In this document: positions 1-10,452 of the stretch, in pieces
Layout of the letters: every line of letters begins with the position of its first letter
Numbering within the stretch: the first letter of the stretch is position 1
Assembly (NCBI GenBank): GCA_027452245.1
Contig: DAIDGW010000044.1
Span: forward strand, 1 to 64,000
Length of the DNA: 64,000 nucleotides
Reading direction: 5' to 3'
From: Acidobacteriaceae bacterium
Lineage (GTDB): Bacteria; Acidobacteriota; Terriglobia; Terriglobales; Acidobacteriaceae
Notes under the pieces: generated by a model
What the model was told of the DNA's origin: nothing
Seen by the model: only the letters and a program-made list of their open reading frames with translations
The model's database searches: none
Translations under genes and position numbers: made by a program

Positions 1-229
1 CTCCACCGCAGAGTGATTCAGCGTGAGATTTCCAGAGTCTTGGTCCTCAACCTTCTCTGGCGAAAAAAACGGTGCCAAAAACACCGCAGGGACAAGTTCG
101 TCCTTGACACCGCCTTCGTTCTTATCGATGGGCCAGCCCCCACCCACATTTGTGGTTTGGAAAGCTCGATAGAGATCGGTGCCACCCGCCACCCGGCACT
201 TGCCTACCTGCCGAATTCTCCCCTTGTTC
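1..229. other. Window edge, no supported gene
   Basis: Short open frames exist on both strands, but none has a convincing start, ribosome site or recognisable motif. The minus strand is open for about 70 codons down to a TGA near position 13 and has no start codon inside the window. It could be a decayed gene fragment. I cannot assign anything here. Confidence 0.3.
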
Positions 230-670
230 CTAATGCAGCGTGATTAGCAATAACCACATAACAATTCCAAGCGTCGAGCCAATGGATGCTCCGCGTGGAG
301 TTGTTAGTTCTCTTTCTTTAATCGTCGCAGATAGAAGGCCTACGACCGCGCATGGAATCCCGATTGCAGAGAATCTCAATGAGTAATCTAATGTGATGAT
401 TCCACTGGTGACGCCGGCAAGGAAAACAATTTGCATCAGAGCGCTCAATGACACAAATAGAACGGCGATAAGGTAGCTTCGAGGAAGCAAAGGCCGCCTG
501 CGAAGCGAATACCATGCCGGCGCATTCGAACAAATCACTGCGATGATGAGGATGTAACCCAAAGTCCTCCGCTCAGATGCTTTTCTATTATGCGAAATAA
601 CTCGGTTACACGGCGAAGCGCTGAGGTAGTGAGATGCGTCTTGAACCTTGTCGGTGCTGAAATCCTGCAA
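230..670 (-). CDS. Hypothetical small membrane protein
   Basis: The 146-residue protein is not recognised. Its first 35 residues are polar. About four hydrophobic segments follow: near residues 37-52 (GYILIIAVICSN), 67-85 (YLIAVLFVSLSALMQIVFLA), 95-115 and 130-145. This suggests a small inner-membrane protein. The reading frame opens with TTG, and a downstream start is possible because the N-terminal stretch is not membrane-like. It is followed upstream by a repeat-bearing gap and has no operon partner. No catalytic motif is visible, so no function is proposed. Confidence 0.5.
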   Translation of the reverse strand: MQDFSTDKVQDASHYLSASPCNRVISHNRKASERRTLGYILIIAVICSNAPAWYSLRRRPLLPRSYLIAVLFVSLSALMQIVFLAGVTSGIITLDYSLRFSAIGIPCAVVGLLSATIKERELTTPRGASIGSTLGIVMWLLLITLH

Positions 671-744
671 ATAACTTTCTGTTGCCGCCTCCGCGTTGGG
701 ATGGTAAATACTGTCACCCGCAATATGCGCCGGTGAAAGTACTC

Positions 745-850
745 CCCCTGGGGGGCTGGTCCAGGTTTGTCGCTGCCTAGCTTACCTTGAAATGGGTGCC
801 CCAGACTTCGTGATTTTCGAAGCCTGGGCATTTCTGCTGCCAGCGTCATG
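745..850 (+). repeat. Diverged repeat family, copy A (partial)
   Basis: This copy shares the order GGGGGCTGG ... TTCGTG ... TTCGAA ... CTGGGCA with copies B and C. One frame reads APDFVIFEAWAF, matching the peptide core of the other copies. It is the most diverged and shortest copy and points the same way as copy B. Confidence 0.55.
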
Positions 851-984
851 AGATCTTCCGGACCCGCATCTCGGCTGGTTGCGCCTCGATGCGCACTGGC
901 CCCGTTTCGTTGAAAGCGTAATGCCTACAGCTCTCCATGCCCACTGCCCGGCTTCCGGAACCAATCCCCGTCTTACCGGCTCCG

Positions 985-1138
985 GTGTAGCATGGACGGC
1001 AGAAATTTGCTGTGATGGATAAACATAGTCTCCGGCGGCAGTGGTGCCCAGCTTTCGAACACCACGAAATCTGGGGCAGCCGTTCTTGCCTCGCTGCAGG
1101 CAAACCAAGGCTGTGCCAGCCCCCAATCGCGTTCGGAT
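985..1138 (-). repeat. Diverged repeat family, copy C
   Basis: The complement of this segment aligns over about 150 bp with 2543-2695. It includes a perfect 29-base match (1041-1069 against 2611-2639, inverted). Similarity continues on both sides: the GGGGGCTGG block on one side, and the ATGTT.AT.CAT.ACAGC and CCGTCCA blocks on the other. In frame it reads APDFVVFESWAPLPPETMF, close to the peptide of copy B. It is probably a decayed gene fragment or an intergenic repeat unit. Confidence 0.7.
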
Positions 1139-1225
1139 TTGAATAATCGCTTAACCAGTCATCAGGATTGAAGTGAACCGCCCCGTCAGAATTCGGGTGA
1201 GTTGCTTAGTTAACGTCGTCATCTT

Positions 1226-1540
1226 TTATTTCCACAAAACCTTTACAACCGCCTTCACAATCGCGATGAGAATGCCGAGTCCCACCACTGCGAAATAGAT
1301 TCTGGCTTTCCGGGCCGTCCGTTCCTGAGCGCGTTCAAAGCGTTGTTGAAGCTTCTGAAGTTCTTGTTTCAGTGCTGCTGTTCTAGCCTCGAATTGAGCG
1401 CCTGCTAGGCCCCGCTTCGCGATCTCTTCCTTGAGCACAGATGCGGCAATCTCGGTCAGACCCTCTTGGTCTGCCCATAGCCGCATGATTTCATCGTCAG
1501 TGAGATTTTCGTATTGTCGCTTTAGTTCCAGTACGTCCAC
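1226..1540 (-). CDS. Hypothetical coiled-coil protein with C-terminal membrane anchor
   Basis: The 104-residue protein starts with GTG; an in-frame stop lies just upstream and GGGAG sits close before the start. Residues 1-45 form a small helical region (LKRQYENLTDDEIMRLW). A heptad-rich coiled coil runs about 50-82 (ARTAALKQELQKLQQRFERA), and one hydrophobic segment runs about 84-101 (IYFAVVGLGILIAIVKAVVK). This tail-anchored layout would place the coiled coil in the cytoplasm. It lies 36 bp downstream of the secreted protein at 1577-2341 on the same strand and could be co-transcribed with it. Function unknown. Confidence 0.6.
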   Translation of the reverse strand: MDVLELKRQYENLTDDEIMRLWADQEGLTEIAASVLKEEIAKRGLAGAQFEARTAALKQELQKLQQRFERAQERTARKARIYFAVVGLGILIAIVKAVVKVLWK

Positions 1541-1576
1541 AGCTCCCGCCAGTCGTCACGTCAACAATGAATCTCT

Positions 1577-2341
1577 CTACTGCTCAGTAGCGCTCGGAAT
1601 GTTTGCAAGGGTCTTGTTCGCACTGGATGGACCCGACCGCTCGGCGCTGAACTGGGGCAATAGTGAATTGCGCGTCAACACATTCATGGCGCGGGAAATC
1701 AGTACTGCTTGTGCCTCGGCTGTGGCTGAGGCAATGAGTTCAACATCCACATCGCTCAGGTGCGGGGTGTTCCAGCAGTTCAGCAATTTGGCCACGGATG
1801 AGGAGAGAGTCTCAGTATCAATGGTCTTCAGATTGTTATCTGCATTGAATTCGTTCAGAACGTTCTTCACTCCGGCTTTGCATTCATCAGTCAAATTGGA
1901 GGCTTGAGCCGAGGTCTGCGGCGCAAAACTCCCGAGTTTGTTTGCGATTAGCACGTGCTGTAATGTGTTCCATGCGGGCTTGCCCTTGGCTAATGGCGTG
2001 GACTCGACGTATTCTTCGAACGCTTGAATTACATCCCACGTTGAGCTTATCTGCGACCAATCGATTTGAAACGTACCGAGTGTTCCATCTTGGAGTTGCC
2101 AGCCTCCAGTATTGTCCATTCCATCCATAAGCCCTTTAAAATAGCCGTAGCACCCTCCGGTGTCGTAGACATCATTCGAGCCGCCCTTGAACTCTTTGTG
2201 CTTGTCGAGGCGTAGCTTTGCCCAGTGAGCGCAAGTGCTCTCGACCGCGCCAGATGTGTTGTTGTTGTCTTGCGCGAAACATGCACACGTGAGCGCAACG
2301 AGCAGGAACAAAGTTAGAGCAGCAAGGTTCGGAGCTTTCAT
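1577..2341 (-). CDS. Secreted protein, Rap1a/Tai-like
   Basis: The 254-residue protein starts at the ATG at 2341, which has GGAGG eight bases upstream; an upstream TTG would add 14 residues ahead of a clear signal peptide (about residues 1-24, ending FAQ). Residues 55-135 resemble the Rap1a/Tai immunity-protein pattern: a Cys-containing GCYGYFKGLMDGM helix followed by an amphipathic segment with TWDVIQAFEEYVESTP. The C-terminal half (about 150-254) is helical and matches nothing I recognise. Rap1a/Tai proteins are periplasmic inhibitors of type VI amidases, but no effector gene is next to this one, so an immunity role is not supported. It may simply share the fold. The similarity is moderate. 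Confidence 0.55.
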   Translation of the reverse strand: MKAPNLAALTLFLLVALTCACFAQDNNNTSGAVESTCAHWAKLRLDKHKEFKGGSNDVYDTGGCYGYFKGLMDGMDNTGGWQLQDGTLGTFQIDWSQISSTWDVIQAFEEYVESTPLAKGKPAWNTLQHVLIANKLGSFAPQTSAQASNLTDECKAGVKNVLNEFNADNNLKTIDTETLSSSVAKLLNCWNTPHLSDVDVELIASATAEAQAVLISRAMNVLTRNSLLPQFSAERSGPSSANKTLANIPSATEQ

Positions 2342-3046
2342 GCGATTTTCCTCCACTCTCTTGGCCCCGCAGAACACTAACAAGTCTCCGACCGGTAAGC
2401 CTCCGGCACAAGATTACCCAGTGCGTTCTAAAGTTACGAAGGTTTTGATAGTCGTTGAATGACCGCCCGAGTCTTTCTCAGGAGTCCCAGAGCTTCGGGA
2501 ACGGGCACGGGCCTTTACCGGAAACAGGACTCCCCACCCCCCATCGGAATTGTTCGGGGGCTGGCCAACCTTTGTTCTGCGGGCAGTAAGACAACGACGG
2601 TTACCCCGGTTTTCGTGGTGTTCGAAAGCTGGGCACCACGGACGTCGGGGACCATGTTCATGCATTACAGCCAAAGTTCTTCCGTCCAGAAGCCGCAAAT
2701 GAAAATGTCAGAAGGGTAGCGGCCCGGCGTCCCGCCCCTTTCCGCAGTGATTTCTTGGCTTTAGGTGTCATGACGATAGCGTCTGCCCATAACTGTCCTG
2801 ACGATGTGTTCCTTCAGGAACATTTTGCTGATGTCTCCCATGACTGGTAGTCGTGCCCCTTGGGCGAGGACGGGTCACCCACAGTTTGGAAACGGAGCAG
2901 AAACAGCCCCGGAAAGGGCGTGCCTCCTTGCTCAGCATGATGCCAATAAAAAGGGAGCGCTCGTAAGATGGCCCTCTTGCTTGACCCTGCGCGCCGTGGC
3001 GCACTACCATGGCAGGTCCCGTCGAATGTCACCCCAGGAGACCATC
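2342..3046. other. 705 bp non-coding gap holding a repeat copy
   Basis: It contains repeat copy B (2543-2695), a 14-base palindrome with arms GTTCCT/AGGAAC at 2808-2821, and the upstream region of the protease gene. The open frame that runs into the protease from 2804 lacks coding character and precedes the signal peptide, so it is excluded. No promoter could be picked with confidence. Confidence 0.55.
2543..2695 (+). repeat. Diverged repeat family, copy B
   Basis: This copy matches the complement of 985-1138 along its whole length with a perfect 29-base core at 2611-2639, and matches copy A over the first half. One frame reads TPVFVVFESWAPRTSGTMFM and runs to a TAG near 2718. Several differences from copy C are synonymous (ACC/ACT, TTC/TTT), which hints that the sequence once encoded protein. 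Confidence 0.7.
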
Positions 3047-6391
<3,345 letters not shown>

Positions 6392-6402
6392 GGCATCGGG
6401 CT

Positions 6403-6480
6403 ATCACCCAATTTTGGGTGATTTTTGATTTATCACCCATTTTTGGGTGATATGTTGAAAAACACCCAAATTTGGGTGAT
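6403..6480 (+). promoter_or_regulatory. Three tandem near-palindromic operators, 29 bp period
   Basis: Three 20-base near-palindromes of form ATCACCCAnnnnTGGGTGAT lie at 6403-6422, 6432-6451 and 6461-6480. Their starts are exactly 29 bp apart. The third is almost perfect (one mismatch) and fills the spacer of the predicted satD promoter, so binding there should block RNA polymerase. The arms CACCCA/TGGGTG are invariant while the centre varies, as expected for a dimeric helix-turn-helix protein. The protein that binds is unknown; the HTH of the downstream SatD protein is the obvious candidate by position. Confidence 0.85.
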
Positions 6481-6483
6481 AAT
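6455..6483 (+). promoter_or_regulatory. Predicted sigma-70-type promoter of satD
   Basis: TTGAAA at 6455-6460 and GATAAT at 6478-6483 are separated by 17 bases. Transcription would begin near 6490. That places any translation start before 6490 upstream of the transcript, which helps exclude a TTG at 6472 that falls inside the third operator. Confidence 0.65.
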
Positions 6484-6501
6484 GCAGGTTCACGTTATTT
6501 C

Positions 6502-7200
6502 GTGCGCGAAAGCGGGGCCCGCTTGGCATCCCATCTCTACATAGGAATCATTGCGGACATGGTCCGGTCCCGCGACCTTTCCCCGGCACGGCGCCGCGCA
6601 ACCCAGAACCGGTTTGCCGATCTCATCAAAAGACTCAACCGGGATTACCGCAAAGCCGTCGCCTCGAAATTCATCATCACCCTGGGAGATGAGTTCCAGA
6701 GCCTGTTGAATACGGCGTCCATCGTTCCGGAAATAATCTGGCGTCTGGAGTCCGATTTCCCCGATCGTGAGCTGAGAGTCGGCATTGGATTGGGCAAGCT
6801 GGATACGCCGATTCAGCCGTATGCCATCAATATGGATGGCCCGGTTCTTCACCGGGCGCGGGAGGCGATCAATGACGCAAAGAGAGCGAAAATTCTCGGC
6901 GGGATATTTCGTGGTTTCGGTGAATGGGATAGCGTGCTGAATGGCCTTGCCGGACTGCTGTGGTTTCAGCGTTCTCAATGGACTCCGGCGCAACGCCGGA
7001 TTGCCAGCCTGCTTCGTTGCGGCATGTCGCAGGCCGACATAGCCGCAAAACTGCGCATCCGGCCTCAGGTTGTATCACGGCAGGTGCAATCGTCCGGCTG
7101 CGTGCAATACGTCGCGGGCGAACGCGCCTGGAGTATGATTCTTCGGAATCAGATCGATCCTTTGCTTCATTCCAAACATGGCCGCGTCAAGTTCCATTAG
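6502..7200 (+). CDS. satD: SatD family protein with C-terminal HTH
   Basis: The protein has 232 residues from the GTG at 6502; a TTG at 6523 is an equally possible start. Both lie downstream of the predicted transcription start. The N-terminal half has the SatD pattern: LYIGIIADMVRSRDL (about 12-26), FIITLGDEFQSLL (57-69), LRVGIGLGKL (91-100) and GPVLHRAREA (113-122). The order Asp ... GDEFQ ... R.GIG.G resembles the palm domain of class III nucleotide cyclases; this is my inference. Residues about 162-198 form a LuxR/sigma-4-like helix-turn-helix (QRRIASLLRCGMSQADIAAK). The stop overlaps the next gene, so the two are coupled. SatD proteins have no settled biochemical role. The operators just upstream suggest autoregulation. 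Confidence 0.8.
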   Translation: MRESGARLASHLYIGIIADMVRSRDLSPARRRATQNRFADLIKRLNRDYRKAVASKFIITLGDEFQSLLNTASIVPEIIWRLESDFPDRELRVGIGLGKLDTPIQPYAINMDGPVLHRAREAINDAKRAKILGGIFRGFGEWDSVLNGLAGLLWFQRSQWTPAQRRIASLLRCGMSQADIAAKLRIRPQVVSRQVQSSGCVQYVAGERAWSMILRNQIDPLLHSKHGRVKFH

Positions 7201-7981
7201 TCCTCAGTTTCTCGTCTGGTGCGAATGCGTTCTGGTTTGGATCGCCTGTTCTTACGGCGTTATGTCCGATCCATTGCGCGGAGAACAGGATGACTCTCAG
7301 GTTCGCTATTGGGCAGTGCTGGGCGCGCGTGGTCTAACGGGTTTCGCTTTGGGTTATCTGCTTTCTCGATCGATCATTTTGGCCGGAGTGTTGCTTGTCC
7401 TCGTCTGTCTCCAGCCGGTTTTCCGCTGGCAAATGCGGCCGAAGAGAGTGGCCGAATTCGAAACTTTCTGGAGTGTGGCGTCCGTTCTGGTTCTATTTGA
7501 GTTGATTCAAGTCCTGGGGTTGAATCCACGCTGGACTCCGCATCGTCCGTCGCCGCCGCAATTAGCTTCGCTCTGCATCATCGCCGGCTGCCTTTTGTTC
7601 GTGTTGCGAGGAGGAACGTATATTGTTCGCGGAATTCTGAAGAAGGCCGGTACATCACCGAGGCGACCCGCGCCCGACAATGAGCTGGATTACGGGAATG
7701 GAATCGACATCAAGGAATACAATCGCGGCCGCCTGATCGGTGAACTGGAAAGAATTGTTCTGGTCATTGTGATTGCCGGCGGCAGCTATGCGGCGTTGGC
7801 GTTCCTGGTCGCGGCGAAAGGCCTGGTTCGCTCCGAGCAGTTTCAAAAGAGCTCGGAATTCGCGGAATACTTCCTGATCGGATCGCTAACCAGCGTTCTT
7901 GTGTCTCTCTGCGTTGGGATCGCGTTGCGGCTTGCGCTCCTGCGGCTGTGGCCGGAACTTCTGAATTTCCGGATTCAGTAG
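7178..7981 (+). CDS. DUF3307-type membrane protein, SatD partner
   Basis: The 267-residue polytopic protein has about six to seven membrane segments (near residues 10-28, 45-75, 90-112, 127-148, 190-214, 232-256). The C-terminal part carries the pattern I associate with DUF3307 proteins found next to satD: a RGRLIGELERI turn followed by a membrane helix ending AFLVAAKGL, then a short SEFAEYFLIGSLTS helix. The ATG lies inside the end of satD (23-base overlap), so the two proteins are made together. The N-terminal half is less conserved. A role as membrane sensor or effector controlled by SatD is inference. Confidence 0.7.
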   Translation: MAASSSISPQFLVWCECVLVWIACSYGVMSDPLRGEQDDSQVRYWAVLGARGLTGFALGYLLSRSIILAGVLLVLVCLQPVFRWQMRPKRVAEFETFWSVASVLVLFELIQVLGLNPRWTPHRPSPPQLASLCIIAGCLLFVLRGGTYIVRGILKKAGTSPRRPAPDNELDYGNGIDIKEYNRGRLIGELERIVLVIVIAGGSYAALAFLVAAKGLVRSEQFQKSSEFAEYFLIGSLTSVLVSLCVGIALRLALLRLWPELLNFRIQ

Positions 7982-8001
7982 CATCGGTGGCGGGTTGGGA
8001 T

Positions 8002-9009
8002 TCATTGGAGTATCCCGATTTTTGTCCATCGCTGGTATATCAGGAAGACTCCTGTCAGCCCTAGAGTTCCCGCGAGGACTGCGAAGGGAAACTTGATATT
8101 CGGGGAATCCATGACGGCAGGCAGCAGGCCGACGGCCATGGCTGGCGGCATGTGCAGGTCCAAGAATCGCAGCACAGCCATGCTGATCACCATACTGATC
8201 ACGGCCATGGTGATCCCCACCCCAAACGCGTGTTGCGCCAGGAACCCGGTAAGCGCCACGATGAAGCAGGCTATGGGCAATGAAATGGGCCGCTTGGTCC
8301 AGGGACATGTTTCCGGATGGCCGAACATCTCGTAAGCCATGGTCACGAGGGGCGGGAAGATGATAAAACGCAGACCCGAGAAGCGTGCGATTTCCGCCAT
8401 GACCATGACGAATACAAGCAGCACGAGTAGCCACCATCGGCCGCGCGGCGCCGATTCCAAGACGTCGTCAACGTCTGGTTTTGCATTCGGGTCGAGCTTC
8501 TGGGAGTGATACTTGCGCCAGACGATCGAAATTCCACAAAGCACCACGAGCGTTGCCACGATCGATGGCGGATAGAGCCAGCTTTTCACGCCCAAGACCA
8601 GGGGAAGGACTCCCGCGGACATTGCCGGTGCGATATTGGATCGCAACGACCAGATCACAGCCGCACTTGAAGCCACAATCAGCACGGCACTCAGTCCATT
8701 GAATGGCAAGTGCTGCGTCACCAGCGTGCCGATGACGGCGGTGATCGTCGGGGTCAGAATCAGCCTGGCCGGTTGACTTGCCCATTTGCCCCACGGGCGT
8801 AATAGAACGTCATAAGCCAGGGCTCCAAGCTCCGGAAATAGCAGATAGGGAACGCCGGAAACTTGCGCAAGTCCTGTTACGGCAGCGACATAAACGATGG
8901 CCAGAAACTCCGCGGCCAAGCGGCTGCGACGCGTCAGGGAGCCATTGGGAGAGAATGGTCCGATTGCGGCAGGGATTGGCTGTTGCTCTTCAGTAGCCGT
9001 GAGTTTCAT
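8002..9009 (-). CDS. HPP family membrane protein
   Basis: The protein has 335 residues from the ATG at 9009; a TTG at 9057 would add 16 residues. It is strongly hydrophobic with two similar halves, each with about four membrane segments. Both halves carry an HPP-type loop: SNIAPAMSAGVLPLVLG near residue 120 and LHMPPAMAVGLLPAVM near residue 285. HPP family proteins (PF04982) have four predicted helices and include a plant plastid nitrite transporter; substrate here is unknown. The double-length form suggests an internal duplication, with a polar linker in the middle (about 165-190). It converges on the SatD module with only 20 bases between the stops and has no operon partner. Confidence 0.75.
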   Translation of the reverse strand: MKLTATEEQQPIPAAIGPFSPNGSLTRRSRLAAEFLAIVYVAAVTGLAQVSGVPYLLFPELGALAYDVLLRPWGKWASQPARLILTPTITAVIGTLVTQHLPFNGLSAVLIVASSAAVIWSLRSNIAPAMSAGVLPLVLGVKSWLYPPSIVATLVVLCGISIVWRKYHSQKLDPNAKPDVDDVLESAPRGRWWLLVLLVFVMVMAEIARFSGLRFIIFPPLVTMAYEMFGHPETCPWTKRPISLPIACFIVALTGFLAQHAFGVGITMAVISMVISMAVLRFLDLHMPPAMAVGLLPAVMDSPNIKFPFAVLAGTLGLTGVFLIYQRWTKIGILQ

Positions 9010-9114
9010 TCCTGCTTTGCCGGATGGTGGAATGTTTGAAGGGAGCGGTCCCAGCAACTACATCTAAAATTATATCTTGATGTGATTTCAATTACCGCGG
9101 CGGAAATACTTGTT

Positions 9115-9483
9115 ATGACAACTGTCCGCAGGCTGAAGACCTATGCTGGTTCGCAAGGGTACGTGTATCAGTACTATTTCGTGGGCAAGCGGCCTGCGCT
9201 GTCCGAGGCAACGAGGGAAGGCCCCGCGGAAGAGTTCATTTTCGATGTGACCGCCGATCGCAAGCTGACCTATTCGGTGAGCGTCTTTCTATTGCAGACA
9301 GCAGTCGAAGCCTGGAATCAAGTACATGGACGTGCTCTGACCGAGGCCGAGCAGTATGCGGCGGTGAAGTTGCGGCTTTTGCGCGCCTTTGACGAGTTGG
9401 AAAATGTCATGGAGTCGGGTCGCCAGTTGTTCATGGATAGTGGGGCGCTGGCACAATCGCTCTCGGTTCTGGGCGTGCAGTAG
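9115..9483 (+). CDS. Conserved small protein of unknown function
   Basis: The 122-residue protein starts at an ATG preceded by GGAAA. The N-terminal part is beta-rich (VYQYYFVGKRPA near residues 16-27, EFIFDVTADRK near 39-49). The C-terminal half is helical and contains GRALTEAEQYAAVKLRLLRA (about 73-92). It has no signal peptide or membrane segment. It looks like a genuine soluble protein from its alternating secondary structure and codon use, but I do not recognise a family with certainty. It is divergent from the HPP gene and precedes the ccsA/hem cluster by 159 bp. Confidence 0.6.
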   Translation: MTTVRRLKTYAGSQGYVYQYYFVGKRPALSEATREGPAEEFIFDVTADRKLTYSVSVFLLQTAVEAWNQVHGRALTEAEQYAAVKLRLLRAFDELENVMESGRQLFMDSGALAQSLSVLGVQ

Positions 9484-9642
9484 CAGCTCCCGCCATTGGG
9501 CTGTGATTCTAATCACACAACTAAGTGACGCCCTTTGTTTACCTTGGCGCCCTTTGCAGGAACAATAGCAGGTGTGCCAGAGATCCGAGTCTGGGGATCG
9601 GGAAGTGCGATAAACTCAGGTAATTCCGGAACTCATAACCCT

Positions 9643-10452
9643 ATGCCACTGATTTGGCTCCGTTTCGCGCTCGGCTGCTACCTTATCGGGCTGGTCTATG
9701 CTTTCGTGGCGCTGACGCGCACCAGTGACCTGTTCAGCCGCATCGCCCTGCACGCGGCAACCCTGGGCATGGTCTTTCACTTTGTCTCGCTGGTTGAGAC
9801 TTATGCCGCCGACCAGGCCGCGTGGGCGTCGGTGCACAACGCCGAATCGCTTCTGGCGTTCCTCTCGATGACGTTTTTCATGGTCATCTATGCGATTTAT
9901 AAGACGACGTCTCCGGGGGTGGTCGTCTTTCCAATCGTCTTCTTTCTGACCTTTGTCGCCGCGGTGGACGAGCAACCGGTGCTGCTGACGTCATTTGTGA
10001 AGGCAAAAGGATGGCTGGTCGCGCACATCATCCTGATTTTTACCGGATATGCCGCTCTGTTGCTTAGCTTTGGAGCCAGCCTGCTCTATCTGCTGCAGGA
10101 GAAGAGGCTGAAATCGAAAAATCCGAGCAGCCTGATTTCGTTTCTGCCCGCGCTGGAAGTGATCGATCAGATTGGGTATCGGTCGCTGCTGCTGGGCTTT
10201 CCATTCATGACCCTGGGGCTGATCACCGGGTCGATTGTGGCGATGTCGGCGTACGGGCATATCGACTTTCTCGATCCCAAGATTTTGCTGTCGTTATTGA
10301 TGTGGGCGGTGTACATGCTGATGGTGTTCACGCGCTGGAATTCGGGTTGGCGCGGACGCCGGGCGGCGTTTCTGGCTACGTTCGCTTTTGTGGCGGCGAT
10401 CGTGGCCTGGGCAGCCAATTACTTTTCGACGATTCACAGGTTTGCCGCATAG
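9643..10452 (+). CDS. CcsA/HemX-like cytochrome c assembly membrane protein
   Basis: The 269-residue protein starts at the ATG at 9643; an upstream TTG in the same frame would add 36 non-membrane residues. It has about eight membrane segments and matches the CcsA/HemX (CcmC-like) family layout. A periplasmic His occurs in the first loops (FHFVSLVETYAA, near residue 45), a tail His is in STIHRFAA, and the internal segment LIFTGYAALLLSFGASLLYL is typical of the family. Members either handle haem during cytochrome c maturation or, as HemX in Bacillus, affect the level of HemA. The stop codon is immediately followed by the hemA start, which strongly favours a haem-linked role. Confidence 0.8.
   Translation: MPLIWLRFALGCYLIGLVYAFVALTRTSDLFSRIALHAATLGMVFHFVSLVETYAADQAAWASVHNAESLLAFLSMTFFMVIYAIYKTTSPGVVVFPIVFFLTFVAAVDEQPVLLTSFVKAKGWLVAHIILIFTGYAALLLSFGASLLYLLQEKRLKSKNPSSLISFLPALEVIDQIGYRSLLLGFPFMTLGLITGSIVAMSAYGHIDFLDPKILLSLLMWAVYMLMVFTRWNSGWRGRRAAFLATFAFVAAIVAWAANYFSTIHRFAA

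Larger units (their letters stand above)
671..1225. other. 555 bp non-coding gap holding repeat copies
   Basis: No gene is supported here. The stretch carries two copies of a diverged repeat facing each other (about 745-850 on plus, about 985-1138 on minus), so it forms a loose large inverted repeat with about 135 bp between the arms. The short frames across it look like remnants because they share a peptide core with a third copy at 2543-2695 but have no start signals. Confidence 0.6.

Noticed and set aside
2808-2821. Perfect 14-base palindrome GTTCCT..AGGAAC as an operator of the protease gene
   Set aside because: Single copy 225 bases before the start and not tied to a promoter, so a regulatory role cannot be supported.
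6482-6544. ATG-initiated 20-codon open frame just after the third operator, out of frame with satD
   Set aside because: Its start lies before the predicted transcription start near 6490 and it has no ribosome site, so it is unlikely to be a leader peptide.
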